From: Acidobacteriota bacterium
GTDB lineage: Bacteria; Acidobacteriota; JAAYUB01
Assembly: GCA_016935015.1 (NCBI GenBank)
Contig: JAFGRT010000070.1
Span: 1 to 57,517, forward strand
Direction: 5' to 3'
Length of the DNA: 57,517 nucleotides
Both the position numbers and the translations under genes were made by a program. Of the stretch, positions 10,001 to 17,340 are shown in pieces (the stretch's first letter is position 1; each line of letters begins with the position of its first letter). The notes beneath the pieces were generated by a model, which saw only the letters and a program-made list of their open reading frames with translations, did not search any database and was not told the origin of the DNA.

Positions 10001-10393
10001 TCCAGGCTCTTCCATGACCTGTAGCCGAGGTTGTGACTCCGGCTGAACGATCTGCCGGGCTCCTTTATCCGTGAAGAAAACGGTGGTGCGCAGGATTTCG
10101 TGCCGTTGGTGCAAACGCTGCAAAGCCGCCGGCAGGATGTCCGCCCGCAGGGGTCCCCGGATGTGGATGAGAAAGGGATTTCGATAGGCGCCGGCGGCGG
10201 CTAGCTGATCCAGCAACCAGAAGCGCTGTTGCGCGAAGGACAGAGGGATCCCCGCACCTTCCTCCCGGGCGGGTATCTCCGGCATGACGGCAGTGGGCGT
10301 TCCAAGGCGACGGCCCCATTTTATCTCCATCAGCCGCCGCTTGTCCGGCGAGAGATTATTCCATCGATGCTGCCAGTCAGATTGGTTCATCAC
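7058..10393 (-). CDS. NRPS module C-A-PCP (first elongation module)
   Basis: A 1111-residue synthetase. Domains: condensation (about 45-470, catalytic HHLIFDG), adenylation (about 490-1000; YTSGSTGRPKG, NGYGPTET, FRSGDWGRY, GRRDRQIKLRGFRIE) and a carrier domain (about 1020-1090) whose serine motif is HSGGHSL rather than LGGHSL. There is no epimerase, methyltransferase or thioesterase. The A-domain pocket read against GrsA is roughly D-F-S-Q-V-G-G-I-F-K, which I do not recognise, so the amino acid is undetermined. Because the upstream gene ends in a carrier domain loaded by an acyl ligase, this C domain probably accepts an acyl starter and N-acylates the first amino acid. The start is a GTG at 10393, or the ATG directly after it at 10390. 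It lies 45 bases downstream of the ligase gene and ends 30 bases before the terminal module. Confidence 0.92.
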   Translation of the reverse strand: MMNQSDWQHRWNNLSPDKRRLMEIKWGRRLGTPTAVMPEIPAREEGAGIPLSFAQQRFWLLDQLAAAGAYRNPFLIHIRGPLRADILPAALQRLHQRHEILRTTVFFTDKGARQIVQPESQPRLQVMEEPGLSFTPPDASTVELLRRLSRMPLDFEKGPLTRYVLLRVRQDEHALLVLTHHLIFDGWSKLLFRRELAAACEDILHNRPADAAPGLQFGDFACWEQRQAAVADVQPALDYWRGKLHSCPPLQLPTDYPRPAMESFRGAWCPVTLDAELMSAMREFGHENRLTPFMILLAGWAILLQRYASQDDFAIGIPVAGRPHPALENMIGCLMNSQVYRADLAADPTARQLLAAIRQDILAMGQYQDLSFARVVEELQPPRDLSRSPLFQMMFNFRNFPVPPPPAGDLILELVPVDFGIARFELTLDMEPIGDLLRGHIEYNTDLFAAETIRRMIRHYEHVMQQLLSRPDEPVSRIDLMTEQERSSLLVLSSGPLQPSTPIPLMTRIEQQATQGPDRPALVFDETVVTYGELITLTRRAARRLAAQGMGPGRRVGILLPRSSELVLAVLAVLRCGAAFVPLAPEDPRDRRRFILEDAAPDLLITRSPDEDFWGITVPIQSWPTLSVPAEPVGSDPSLLPVSNSADEAYLIYTSGSTGRPKGVAVRRQALDNCIGWLADFLRVTPRDVLLHQANFSFDFAFSEIFTALIAGAGLVVASPDGSRDSAYLVDLIRRHGITLLQGVPGWLRLLADHGGIFHCPSVTRIVAGGEICPPDLARAFMRKGVAVYNGYGPTETCIFATMWPCTKDYEAATLPIGRPIRDCWVYILDRHQRPVPPGVAGEIYIGGINVAQGYHRRPELTAECFLPDPFRPGGTERMFRSGDWGRYLADGNIEFMGRRDRQIKLRGFRIEPGEIENSLRSHPQVGQAAVILQPSKSSGDQLAAYVAPIAGHSTISIPQLRRFLARKLPYYMIPARMECVTELPVLPSGKVDYGRLPTCSVPSVMDDDPSPPRTVQEKHLADIWREILELESISRRQHFFHSGGHSLLATRLVVRLEKALGLAVPLRVVFDRPRLDELAEWIDRQLSIPEPEVESLVDEIMESRRPDQSA

Positions 10394-10438
10394 GGTTGAT
10401 TCATTCCTGGCGATCGGCGGCGGCCCAACCGATGCAGC

Positions 10439-12322
10439 CTAGCGGTTCGCGTCGATTTCGCCGTCGGCGTCTTTCAGCAACTGCCGGACGTCATCCTCGG
10501 ACATATTCTCGATCTCACCCAACAGATCCACCAGTTCGTCGGCTGGAGGCTGGTCGCCCAATCGGGCCGCCAAACGTGACAATGTAGGATTCTCAAAGAT
10601 ATCTGCGCTCTCCACCCGGATGCCCAGCTCACGACTGAGGCGGACGGCGATGCGGGCCGCCAGCAGGGAATCACCGCCCAGGGCGAAGAAATTGTCCTGG
10701 CGGCCGATGGCGTCTTCGTGGGCCAGTACGTCCCTCCAGACGGCCGCCACCCGGATCTCCCGGTCACCCGCGGGCGGTTCATAGGGTTGCTGCAGGATTC
10801 CGGCCAGCTTGTCCGCCAGGCCGACGCGCTGCAGCTTGCCGGATGGTCCCTTGGGAATAGAATCCACAAAGACGATTTGCTGCGGTACCTTGTAGGGCGC
10901 CAGTTTGCGGGCCAGATAGCGGCGCAGCTCGGACTCGGCCGGCTTCGGTCCCGGTTCGGTCACCACCGCCGCGGCAATCCCTTCACCCAGCCGGGGATGC
11001 GGCACGGCAAACACCACCGCCTGCCGGACGGCGGGATGCGCCACCAGGGCTTCGTCGATCTCTCGTGGCGAGATCTTCTGCCCGCCCCGGTTGATCAGTT
11101 CCTTGAGCCGGCCGGTGATGAACAAATAGCCGTCGGAGTCCAGGTAGCCCTGGTCGCCGGTGCGGAACCAGCCGTCGAAGAAGGCGGAGCGGTTGGCCTC
11201 GGTCTGACCGGCATAGGCACCGATAATGTTCGGTCCCCGGACGACGATTTCACCCGTTGTGTCCGGCGGCAGCAGGCGGCCGTCTTCGCTGCTGATGGCG
11301 ATCTCCGGACCGGCGGCCGGGCCCACCGAGCCCGGTTTGCGCAGGCGGGGCGGCAGCGGATTGCTGGCGATCTGGTGGGCGGCCTCCGTCATACCGTACG
11401 CCTCGATCACCGGCACACCCAGTCGCTGCTCCAGATCGGCCAGGAGGGAAGGGGGCAATGCCGCTGAAGAGGAGCGGGCCAGGCGCAGGGTGGAGCGGAT
11501 CGGCGCCGGCCGGTCGGCCAGAACCTGTAAGACACTCTGGTGAATGGTGGGTACGGCTGTGTACCAGGTCGGGGCGAAATCGTCCAGCCAACCGGGGAAG
11601 TGTTCCGCAGCGAACCCGGATGTGCAGATCACGCCACCGCCAGAAACCAGCGAGGCCAGCAGCGCGGCGATGAGTCCGTGAATATGGAAGAGCGGCATGA
11701 CGTTCAGGCAGCGGTCGACGGGGCCCAGTTGCAAGCTGTGAGCCACGTTGGCCGCCGAACGGAAGATGCGGCCGTGGGTGAGCGGCACGATCTTGGGATG
11801 GGAAGTGGTGCCCGAGGTGTGGAGGACAAGGGCCACTTGTTCGGGTCGGACGGAGGGGGTCTCCGTTGGGTCTTCAGCCGGACCGGGCGACAGGGTGAAA
11901 TAGCCGGCTCCTGCGGCCCGCTCCGGCTGGATGGCGATGATGGATCTCCCGGTGGTCCGGGCGGCGGCTTCGGCCGCCGGAGTGGCGCCCGGCTGCAGCA
12001 GGACGGCTTTGACCGCCAGGTCCTGAAAATAATACTGAAATTCCGCTTGACGATAGGCGGGGTTCAAGGGGGCGGCGGTGGTCACCGCGGCGACCGACAG
12101 AAAGGCGACCGCCATTTCCGGACCGTTGGGCAGCACGATGGCGCAACCGTCTGCCGGGCCGACGCCGTGCGACCTGAGCGCAATGGCTGTCTGCGAGGCG
12201 ACTTCCCTCAATCGCCGGGCTGTCAGCGGTGGTCCTCCCGGAGCGTACAGGATGGCGCGTTCCGGGCTTGTCCGGAATTGTTCCAACAGGTCTGCCATGC
12301 AGGACAGGTGGTGATGAGGCAT
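10439..12322 (-). CDS. acyl-AMP/CoA ligase fused to carrier protein (NRPS loading module)
   Basis: A 627-residue protein. Residues 1-500 form an ANL-family acid ligase (HTSGTTSHPKIVPLTH, EAYGMTEAAHQ, WFRTGDQGYL, GRLKELINRGGQKISP and the C-terminal lysine in PKGPSGKLQR). About 525-590 is a carrier domain with LGGDSLLAARI. The last 35 residues hold an acidic helix (EIENMSEDDVRQLL) of the kind found at the ends of PKS/NRPS proteins, probably for docking. The start chosen is the ATG at 12322, with AAGGAG 9 bases upstream. An upstream in-frame ATG at 12364 has no such site and would add 14 unlikely residues. As first gene of the operon and lacking a C domain, it most likely activates a carboxylic acid and loads it as the starter. 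The ligase resembles coumarate/oxalate-CoA-ligase types more than long-chain FAAL; the acid itself cannot be read. Confidence 0.88.
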   Translation of the reverse strand: MPHHHLSCMADLLEQFRTSPERAILYAPGGPPLTARRLREVASQTAIALRSHGVGPADGCAIVLPNGPEMAVAFLSVAAVTTAAPLNPAYRQAEFQYYFQDLAVKAVLLQPGATPAAEAAARTTGRSIIAIQPERAAGAGYFTLSPGPAEDPTETPSVRPEQVALVLHTSGTTSHPKIVPLTHGRIFRSAANVAHSLQLGPVDRCLNVMPLFHIHGLIAALLASLVSGGGVICTSGFAAEHFPGWLDDFAPTWYTAVPTIHQSVLQVLADRPAPIRSTLRLARSSSAALPPSLLADLEQRLGVPVIEAYGMTEAAHQIASNPLPPRLRKPGSVGPAAGPEIAISSEDGRLLPPDTTGEIVVRGPNIIGAYAGQTEANRSAFFDGWFRTGDQGYLDSDGYLFITGRLKELINRGGQKISPREIDEALVAHPAVRQAVVFAVPHPRLGEGIAAAVVTEPGPKPAESELRRYLARKLAPYKVPQQIVFVDSIPKGPSGKLQRVGLADKLAGILQQPYEPPAGDREIRVAAVWRDVLAHEDAIGRQDNFFALGGDSLLAARIAVRLSRELGIRVESADIFENPTLSRLAARLGDQPPADELVDLLGEIENMSEDDVRQLLKDADGEIDANR

Positions 12323-13102
12323 GGTGGGATACTCCTTTTCAGGCGGATAAACCACGAATTTCATCGGGCAGATCGTATCGACGGAATTCCGTTCCTGGCC
12401 ATACGGCGTCTCATCCCATGCGGTGAAAGAGCCGTGGAGGATTCCCGCCGATGACCGTGAACAGCAAGTGATGCTGTGAAGCAGCGGCTCTCCATGATCA
12501 TCGGTTGCAGACAGCGGAATCCTATATCCATCGTGTGGAAACCGATTACCGTCGACTCGATGGGAAAGCAGCCATCGCCGTTAACTGTGCCGGAAAGCAT
12601 TTCTGTTACCGCCGCGACCGCCCCGCCGGTTTATGACAAACACCACTCGACTGATCGAACGTCTGCCGGCCAGAAGAGGGGCCGATCCACTCGCGTGTGT
12701 TGCCCGTAAAAGAGAAAATGCCCTTCTCCTGCCGCCCATTGCCAAAGCTGAATCGGGTGTGTGTCTTCCGGCAACAGCGAGAATCCATTGTAGCAAATCG
12801 GATTTCCCCAATCCAACCTGCTTTTTGATGACTTTCCCACCTCAGGATAGGCGGATAGCGCCGGGGAACGTCCGGCGCGGAATCCGGGGGTTCCTCGCCG
12901 GGTTCCGAGGAGACCATTGAATCAGGCGGCGCCCACGGTTGCCTGATCCTTCGGGTGGTACGGAAATGAGGGATACATCATTGATGAGATCCAATACAGT
13001 CCTCGCCGGAAATCGCCTGGGGGACCTATCCACCCGTCTACTTTGCCGGAACATTCGACTTCATTTGAAAAGAGATTGAATTTCCGAAAAGTTGGTTATA
13101 GG
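12323..13102. other. intergenic region between NRPS operon and radical SAM operon
   Basis: About 780 bases between divergent operons with no convincing gene; the open frames here are short, on both strands, and lack ribosome sites. It should hold the promoters of both operons, but I see no clear -35/-10 pair for the NRPS side. A perfect 7-bp inverted repeat (ATCAGGC at 12921-12927, GCCTGAT at 12941-12947, 13-base spacer) lies in the middle and could be an operator or a small hairpin. No tRNA-like fold was recognised. Confidence 0.5.
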
Positions 13103-13387
13103 ATGACGGCTGTTAGGATCATAACTGACGATACGGGGTGTCCTGGGCCGGATATGGGATGGATCATGGCCATCACGGACCTGGAACCGCGGGACGTCCG
13201 TGCGGATGTTGTCGATCGAGCCAAAAAACGGTCGGGGGCAGATTTCTGCATGCGGATCATCCAACCCATCATTGGTGGCGACCCAATTCGGGTCGCCACG
13301 GACGCGTCGAGACACACGACGGTTCCCGTCGACATGCATCTCGCAACGACGCCTGTTTGTGCGATTGCAACGAGGATGCGGAGATGA
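13103..13387 (+). CDS. small ORF translationally coupled to the radical SAM gene (unknown)
   Basis: A possible 94-residue protein beginning MTAVRIITDDTGC and ending in an arginine-rich ATRMRR. I do not recognise its family. Its TGA stop overlaps the ATG of the radical SAM gene (ATGA at 13384-13387), a common sign of coupling and the main reason to list it. It contains three cysteines, one near the C-terminus in TPVCAIATR. The ribosome site is weak (ATAGG directly before ATG), third-position GC is only moderate, and a perfect hairpin lies inside the frame. It could be a leader or precursor peptide for the radical SAM enzyme, or non-coding leader DNA that happens to stay open. Confidence 0.35.
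   Translation: MTAVRIITDDTGCPGPDMGWIMAITDLEPRDVRADVVDRAKKRSGADFCMRIIQPIIGGDPIRVATDASRHTTVPVDMHLATTPVCAIATRMRR
13275..13299. repeat. perfect 10-bp inverted repeat upstream of the radical SAM gene
   Basis: GTGGCGACCC (13275-13284) and GGGTCGCCAC (13290-13299) are exact reverse complements around a five-base AATTC loop. There is no T tract, so it is not a standard terminator. It lies 85 bases before the radical SAM start and could control its expression as an mRNA hairpin or an operator. Confidence 0.7.
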
Positions 13388-15048
13388 AAGTGGAACAACC
13401 GGCAGTCAACGGCTGCAACCTCGTGAGAACTTCTTTGCCATCGCCGCCGCAAAGCGCGGGGGCTCAACGTTTTTTTGTCACCGTGGGCGAAGATCGGTTT
13501 CTCATTTACGCTCCGCTGAAAGGTCTGGCCTTTATCGGCAACGGGCCATTGGTGCGGGCGATCCAACGACAGCAGCAATTCCATGATGCTGAATTGCCCG
13601 ACCGGGAAGACGGCCATCGCCAACGCCGGACAGCCGCGGCGGATCCCCGGCTGGATTTTCTGGAACAGCTCGATTTTTTCACGGCGGATCCGGAGCCGGC
13701 CATGCCCCAATTGGGCAACGAACCGGAATATGAATCCGTGGTGCTCTTTCTCACCAACCGCTGCAATTTGCGCTGCGTGTATTGTTACGCCGGATCCGGG
13801 GATGGACCATCATGCGATATGAGCTGGCCAATGGCCCAGGCGGCGGTGGATCACGTGCTGGAGCTGGCCCGGCGCCGACCGAACCCCGCGCTGCTGGTGG
13901 GATTTCATGGTGGCGGTGAGCCTGTTCTAAACTGGGACGTATTCCGGCGGACTGTTGAATATGCCCGCCGGATCAGCCGGTTGCAACATGTGGAGGTTTT
14001 CCTCAGTTGTGCCTCCAATGGGATCTGGACCGCGGATCAGACCCGGTTCATCGTGGAACATCTGGACCAGGTGAACATCTCCTTCGACGGCCTGCCCATG
14101 GTTCAGAATCAGCAACGTCCCGCGGGCGATGGTCACCCCACCGCCGGGGCCGTCTGCCGGACCATCCGGTCGCTGGATGAGGCGAAAGCGGACTACGCCA
14201 TCCGCCTGACGGTGACCCGCGACAGCGTGACGTCCCTGGCCGAGAGCGTCCGGTTTATCTGTGACCGGTTTCGACCGTCGACTCTCCAGGTGGAACCGGT
14301 CTACGCCCTGGGTCGCGGTGCACGATTGCCCTCGGCCATTGCCGATCCGGTGCTGTTCATTGAACAGTTCATACAGGCCGACCGGATCGCCGAAGCGGCC
14401 GGCGTGCGTTTTTTTTACAGCGGCGCTCGACCCGATACCATCACGAACCGCTTCTGCATGGCCCCGCTCCAGGCGCTGGTGGTGACGCCCCAGGGGTACG
14501 TGACCACCTGTTTTGAAGCGTTGGATCCGGAATGCCCCCGGCAGGGTCACTTCATCGTGGGTGCGTATGAGTCCGCGGCGGGATTTCATCTGGACCTGGC
14601 CCGCTGGCGGGACATCGCCGCTGACACGGCCCATCTGCCGCCCCAATGCACCACCTGTTTCTGTCGCTGGCATTGTGCCGGGGATTGCCGGGGCGTCCGG
14701 ATGTGGGAACATTCAACGACGGCGGAAACCGACCGTTGCCGGATCAACAAGGAGTTGACCAAATATCTGATTCTAAAAAAAATCAATGAATCCGGCGGCT
14801 GGATCTGGCGACGGGGCGGCATCCCCGTTGAGGAGGTAATGCCGGAGGCATCCCCCCCCTCAGCGGCAAAGAAAGGGAGCAGGCATCACCTGTACGTAAG
14901 GAGAGATCGCGGATGGGTGAAAATCAACACAATACATCGTGCTTCATCCTGCAACGACAATACGAAGACGGGGCGGAATCCCCCCCTGAAATCTATCCGG
15001 TCCATGATGTCGATCTGGAATGGAATACGGACCGGCGTGGTTTCCTGA
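13384..15048 (+). CDS. radical SAM/SPASM protein, putative peptide- or protein-modifying maturase
   Basis: A 554-residue protein. Residues 1-110 form an N-terminal region with FLIYAPLKGLAFIGNG that resembles the leader part of other SPASM maturases. The radical SAM core follows, with CNLRCVYC near 127-134 binding the [4Fe-4S]-SAM cluster, and GFHGGGEPVLNW near 180 as the SAM-binding GGE motif. The C-terminal SPASM region carries FCMAPLQALVV...TTCFEAL and the CTTCFC...C...CAGDC cysteines near 360-440, for auxiliary clusters. Such enzymes typically install thioether, C-C or similar crosslinks on peptides, or modify sulfatases. The last 45 codons run into the next gene: the frame overlaps the WD40 gene by 136 bases, and the residues beyond about 510 look unlike protein, so the true domain probably ends earlier. 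It is divergent from the NRPS operon. The likeliest target is the downstream WD40 protein or the small upstream ORF. Confidence 0.85.
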   Translation: MKVEQPAVNGCNLVRTSLPSPPQSAGAQRFFVTVGEDRFLIYAPLKGLAFIGNGPLVRAIQRQQQFHDAELPDREDGHRQRRTAAADPRLDFLEQLDFFTADPEPAMPQLGNEPEYESVVLFLTNRCNLRCVYCYAGSGDGPSCDMSWPMAQAAVDHVLELARRRPNPALLVGFHGGGEPVLNWDVFRRTVEYARRISRLQHVEVFLSCASNGIWTADQTRFIVEHLDQVNISFDGLPMVQNQQRPAGDGHPTAGAVCRTIRSLDEAKADYAIRLTVTRDSVTSLAESVRFICDRFRPSTLQVEPVYALGRGARLPSAIADPVLFIEQFIQADRIAEAAGVRFFYSGARPDTITNRFCMAPLQALVVTPQGYVTTCFEALDPECPRQGHFIVGAYESAAGFHLDLARWRDIAADTAHLPPQCTTCFCRWHCAGDCRGVRMWEHSTTAETDRCRINKELTKYLILKKINESGGWIWRRGGIPVEEVMPEASPPSAAKKGSRHHLYVRRDRGWVKINTIHRASSCNDNTKTGRNPPLKSIRSMMSIWNGIRTGVVS

Positions 15049-16373
15049 AAGCATCCGCCCTGGGGGCCGGTCTGTTGAGTTGTTGGCTGCGTCCGGATCA
15101 TCCGGTCATGGCCCAGGCGTTGACCAGTGTTCCGGCCATATCCAAAATTCAGGCCGGCGCTGAAGAAGTGACGAGAGTTGTCTTTTCCGCGGACGGGGAG
15201 TGTCTGGCCTCATGCGGAGAAGGCACCGACCTGAGGATCTGGGCGGTCTACAACGCCGGAAATCCCAAAATACACTCCTTCGAAAACGATATTCTGGCCC
15301 TTGCCTCTTCCCGGCGGGAGAGGAAGTTTTATATCTCCACGGCGGCCGGTCATTTGCAGTGCCTCGATTACGAGAGCAAGAAGGAGGAATGGGCGCTGCG
15401 GATGTCCGTCAACACCACGAGCCTGGCCGTCAGGCCGGATGACACACTGTTGGCCTGCGGCCTGGAAGAAGGCACCATCCAGCTGGTGGAAACCATCGCC
15501 GACAAGGCCCTGGGCCAGATCGCGGCCCATGATGACATGATCCTGGCCATGGACTTTTCACCCGACGGACAGTATTTGGTCTCCGTTTCCGCCGATGGAT
15601 CGCTGGGTGTGTGGCGCATGCCCGACGGTATCCCGCTGTGCGACCGCCGCCCTTTCGGCCGGGCCATTGGTGCGGTGGCCTTTGACGCATCCGGACAGCG
15701 TCTCGCCATCGGTCTGATCGATGGGTACGTGTGCGTCCTGAAATTCCCATCCTTGGAAAAGATCAGTGAATTCAAGTGCTTTCCCGACGCGATTATGGAT
15801 CTCTGTTTCGTGTATGACGGGAAATATCTGGCCACCGCCGGCAGCCGCCATCCGATCCGGATATGGTATCCGGCCACGGGTCAGAAAAGGACGGAGCTGT
15901 CCGGCCACAGCGCGGCGGTGAACTGTCTGGCCCGGTCGCCCCGTGGAGACATGCTGGCTTCCGGCTCGGATGATATGTCCATCCGCCTGTGGGAGCTGCC
16001 CTCCGGACGCCTCCTGACATGCTGCTTTGACCCCAGCGTCATGGAAAACACCAAAAAAGTAACCCAGTACCGGATCGTTTTGGACAATGGACGAACCATG
16101 GTAGCCAACGTACCCTCGGGGATACGGATGCCCACTGGCGCCACTTGCGTTTGCTATTCGGTGGCGGGTCTGGTCGACAAGACAATCACCATGCCCAACG
16201 GCATCCGTAAAGAGCGGCCCGGTCCACGTCAATGGTATCCGTCCGGCAGCAGCCCTGGTTATCCCCGTCGGCCGCGCAGCAGTTACACACCCAAACCGCG
16301 CAGTTCGATCGGAAACAGAAGTGAAATCTGCACCTGCAACCTGGTGTGTATCTGTATCCCTGTTCGACAGTAG
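14913..16373 (+). CDS. Tat-type exported WD40 beta-propeller with CxC-rich C-terminal tail
   Basis: A 486-residue protein; AAGGAGA 8 bases before the ATG fixes the start. The N-terminus has a twin-arginine-like signal (DRRGFLKASALGAGLLS near 40-56) after an unusually long 38-residue lead. Then come about seven WD40 blades (for example FSADGECLASC...DLRIW, FSPDGQYLVSVSADGSLGVW, SPRGDMLASGSDDMSIRLW), enough for one closed propeller, through about residue 370. The final 110 residues are not WD40. They hold a CVC pair (Cys412, Cys414), a stretch rich in Pro, Arg, Ser and Tyr, and a terminal segment with Cys473, 475, 479 and 481 (CTCNLVCICIPV). Cofactor-bound Tat substrates and radical-SAM-modified peptides both make sense of such a tail. 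It overlaps the 3' end of the radical SAM gene. Function otherwise unknown. Confidence 0.82.
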   Translation: MGENQHNTSCFILQRQYEDGAESPPEIYPVHDVDLEWNTDRRGFLKASALGAGLLSCWLRPDHPVMAQALTSVPAISKIQAGAEEVTRVVFSADGECLASCGEGTDLRIWAVYNAGNPKIHSFENDILALASSRRERKFYISTAAGHLQCLDYESKKEEWALRMSVNTTSLAVRPDDTLLACGLEEGTIQLVETIADKALGQIAAHDDMILAMDFSPDGQYLVSVSADGSLGVWRMPDGIPLCDRRPFGRAIGAVAFDASGQRLAIGLIDGYVCVLKFPSLEKISEFKCFPDAIMDLCFVYDGKYLATAGSRHPIRIWYPATGQKRTELSGHSAAVNCLARSPRGDMLASGSDDMSIRLWELPSGRLLTCCFDPSVMENTKKVTQYRIVLDNGRTMVANVPSGIRMPTGATCVCYSVAGLVDKTITMPNGIRKERPGPRQWYPSGSSPGYPRRPRSSYTPKPRSSIGNRSEICTCNLVCICIPVRQ

Positions 16374-16501
16374 TCGTATTTCGTTGTTGCGCATTCGGGA
16401 GGCCGCTTTCGGACAGGGACACCGGCCGGGATGCGGGGATCCTTCCAGTGTCCGTCACCTAAAAATCAAGGCAATGATTTATTTTCATTTATCATAGAAT
16501 A

Positions 16502-16538
16502 TGATATAATTCTTCTCTATTGTGAACGGTTTACCGTT
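16502..16538 (+). promoter_or_regulatory. extended -10 promoter with palindromic operator-like site
   Basis: In an AT-rich patch that stands out from the GC-rich surroundings, TGATATAAT (16502-16510) is an exact extended -10 element. A palindrome AACGGT-TT-ACCGTT (16525-16538) lies 15 bases downstream, at about +8 to +21 of the predicted transcript, where a repressor would block initiation. No good -35 is visible, as is normal for extended -10 promoters. It would drive the gene at 16579. Confidence 0.6.
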
Positions 16539-16578
16539 TATTTGAATCTGTAAGTTAAACTCTTGAGAGGAGTATGGT

Positions 16579-17319
16579 ATGAAGCGCACTGTTTTTTTCA
16601 TGCTGCTGGTGGGGGTCCTATTGATCGGCCTTCTGTTTGGGGCGAAATTCTATGAAAAGAAGCCGTATACCAATTGGAAAGAGAAAGAAGCCTTCAAGAT
16701 GCTGGAGGACTCGCCGTGGACCTATGAATTTTCCATCGGCACCATCGGTAATATCGGCGCCAATGTGGGCGGTCCAGGCGGCACGGTCCAGGATAATGAC
16801 GTTTTTACCGGTGCCCGCAGCGAGCGCGAATATGTGATCTACGTCCGGGTCAGCCTGTTTTCATCGCGACCCATCCGGCAGGCGTATGCCGTCATCGCCG
16901 CCAAGGGTGACCAGGCCAAGCTGGAAAGATTCGTCGATTTCGCCACCCGGCCCATTGAGGATGAGATCATCATCTCCTGGCAGATCGACTCCAAGCCGCG
17001 GGGTGTCTCCGCTCTGATGGAGCTGAACGCCCAATTGAACGAACTGACCCTGCCTGACCTCCAGAACGAGGCGTTTCTGGCCACCAATACCGGCAAAAAG
17101 GTCTTCATCAAGGACTATATCCGGCCAACACCTGACGGCACCGGCGCCAAATTCGTCTTTCCCCGAACCCTGGAGGACGGTTCCCCGCTGCTCACACCCG
17201 GGGACAAGACCCTGCGCTTCCAATTGGCCAAAAAGCTGAAAATGGGTGAGAATGTAACCGGTGTGGATGCCACGTTCAAGTTGGAAGACCTGGTGTTTGA
17301 CGGACAACTGGAATACTGA
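16579..17319 (+). CDS. membrane-anchored or secreted protein of unknown function
   Basis: A 246-residue protein starting MKRTVFFMLLVGVLLIGLL, a clear hydrophobic signal or anchor helix (residues 4-20), with GAGGAG before the ATG. The mature part opens with NWKEKEAFKMLEDSPW. This W...E...L.DSPW pattern I associate with acidobacterial envelope proteins, sometimes carrying a GWxTD domain, but that domain is not evident here. The rest is a mixed alpha/beta protein without cysteines or recognised catalytic motifs. It stands alone between its own promoter with operator and a strong terminator, so it is probably a regulated single-gene unit. Confidence 0.7.
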   Translation: MKRTVFFMLLVGVLLIGLLFGAKFYEKKPYTNWKEKEAFKMLEDSPWTYEFSIGTIGNIGANVGGPGGTVQDNDVFTGARSEREYVIYVRVSLFSSRPIRQAYAVIAAKGDQAKLERFVDFATRPIEDEIIISWQIDSKPRGVSALMELNAQLNELTLPDLQNEAFLATNTGKKVFIKDYIRPTPDGTGAKFVFPRTLEDGSPLLTPGDKTLRFQLAKKLKMGENVTGVDATFKLEDLVFDGQLEY

Positions 17320-17340
17320 TCGCTGAATCGATCATCGCCC

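Noticed and set aside
12322-12364. Start of the loading ligase at the ATG at 12364
   Set aside because: The AAGGAG site lies between this ATG and the one at 12322, so initiation at 12322 is better supported.
12365-13102. Several short open frames on both strands between the NRPS and radical SAM operons
   Set aside because: They lack ribosome sites, conflict with each other and have no recognisable domain or sensible composition; treated as intergenic.
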